From the NCBI GenBank assembly GCA_913773825.1, contig CAJYHH010000825.1:1-5533 (forward strand): a stretch of 5,533 nucleotides of DNA, written 5' to 3'. The notes beneath the pieces are model-generated. The model was not told where the DNA came from. It did not search any database and saw only the letters and a program-made list of their open reading frames with translations. This DNA is from Candidatus Sericytochromatia bacterium (lineage in GTDB: Bacteria; Cyanobacteriota; Sericytochromatia; UBA7694). How positions within the stretch are numbered: position 1 is the stretch's first letter; every line of letters starts with the position of its first letter. The position numbers were made by a program, and so were the translations under genes. Positions 5,477 to 5,533 of this stretch are shown in pieces.

Positions 5477-5533
5477 ATGGACTCGGATTTTAGAAAAAAT
5501 CTAGCTCAAGACTCAAGCCGGACAGCTTACCCT
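5477..5533 (+). CDS. Start of an unrecognised downstream gene, cut by the window edge
   Basis: The frame is open for 19 codons from ATG 5477 to the window end and begins MDSDFRKNLAQDSSRTAYP. GGAGG four bases upstream supports the start. It begins 22 bases after the kinase 3 stop with no terminator between them, so it is probably co-transcribed. The visible residues are hydrophilic, with no signal peptide or membrane helix, and resemble no family I can name. Too little is present to suggest a function. Confidence 0.55.
   Translation, partial: MDSDFRKNLAQDSSRTAYP

Noticed and set aside
5454..5504. ORF from the ATG overlapping the kinase 3 stop (TAATG)
   Set aside because: It stops after 16 codons, whereas ATG 5477 has GGAGG and stays open to the window end.
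5380..5504. Kinase 3 as a truncated protein that has lost a second membrane helix
   Set aside because: The last Cache strand is complete at the stop, and the codons after the stop in this frame encode no hydrophobic segment before another stop at about 5494.
1..5533. CRISPR array, insertion sequence, tRNA, rRNA or riboswitch
   Set aside because: No regularly spaced repeats, transposase frame, tRNA arms or conserved RNA motif were seen on either strand.

Overview
The window is a bacterial signalling locus: three complete Ser/Thr protein kinase genes in a row on the + strand, flanked by the start of a divergent gene on the left and the start of a fourth + strand gene on the right. Base composition is moderate, coding density is high, and there are Shine-Dalgarno sites and sigma70-like promoters. 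The first two kinases (kinase domain, two membrane helices, PH-like tail, with an altered glycine loop) resemble a kinase family I recall as common in Cyanobacteria. A cyanobacterial or non-photosynthetic sister lineage is therefore plausible. No photosynthesis gene or HIP1 (GCGATCGC) repeat is present, so this placement is inference only.

Layout: 1-252 (- strand) is the N-terminal 84 codons of a protein with a possible bacterial PH-like domain. 253-542 is a divergent intergenic region. It holds a good promoter for the kinase genes (TTGACT, 18 bp, TAAAAT), a dyad lying over that promoter, an imperfect direct repeat at exactly 30 bp spacing, and a weaker - strand promoter candidate. 543-1856 is kinase 1 and 1849-3309 is kinase 2, a related copy that overlaps kinase 1 by 8 bp. 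3310-3393 is a short gap with a convincing internal promoter (TTGCTG, 17 bp, TACAAT) placed so that transcription would begin on the ATG of kinase 3. 3394-5454 is kinase 3: cytoplasmic kinase, one membrane helix, C-terminal extracytoplasmic dCache sensor. 5477-5533 begins another gene behind a strong GGAGG.

The most interesting element is kinase 3. Its sensor carries YxxxxRxWY, then Y and D, then a distal D, at the spacing I remember for the amino-acid-binding dCache motif of PctA-type chemoreceptors. This suggests a transmembrane Ser/Thr kinase that responds to an external amino acid or related amine. Kinases 1 and 2 look like membrane-anchored partners whose ATP loops have lost conserved glycines but whose catalytic residues are intact. 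A signalling module with one external sensor kinase and two coupled internal kinases is a reasonable hypothesis, but no substrate can be read from the sequence.
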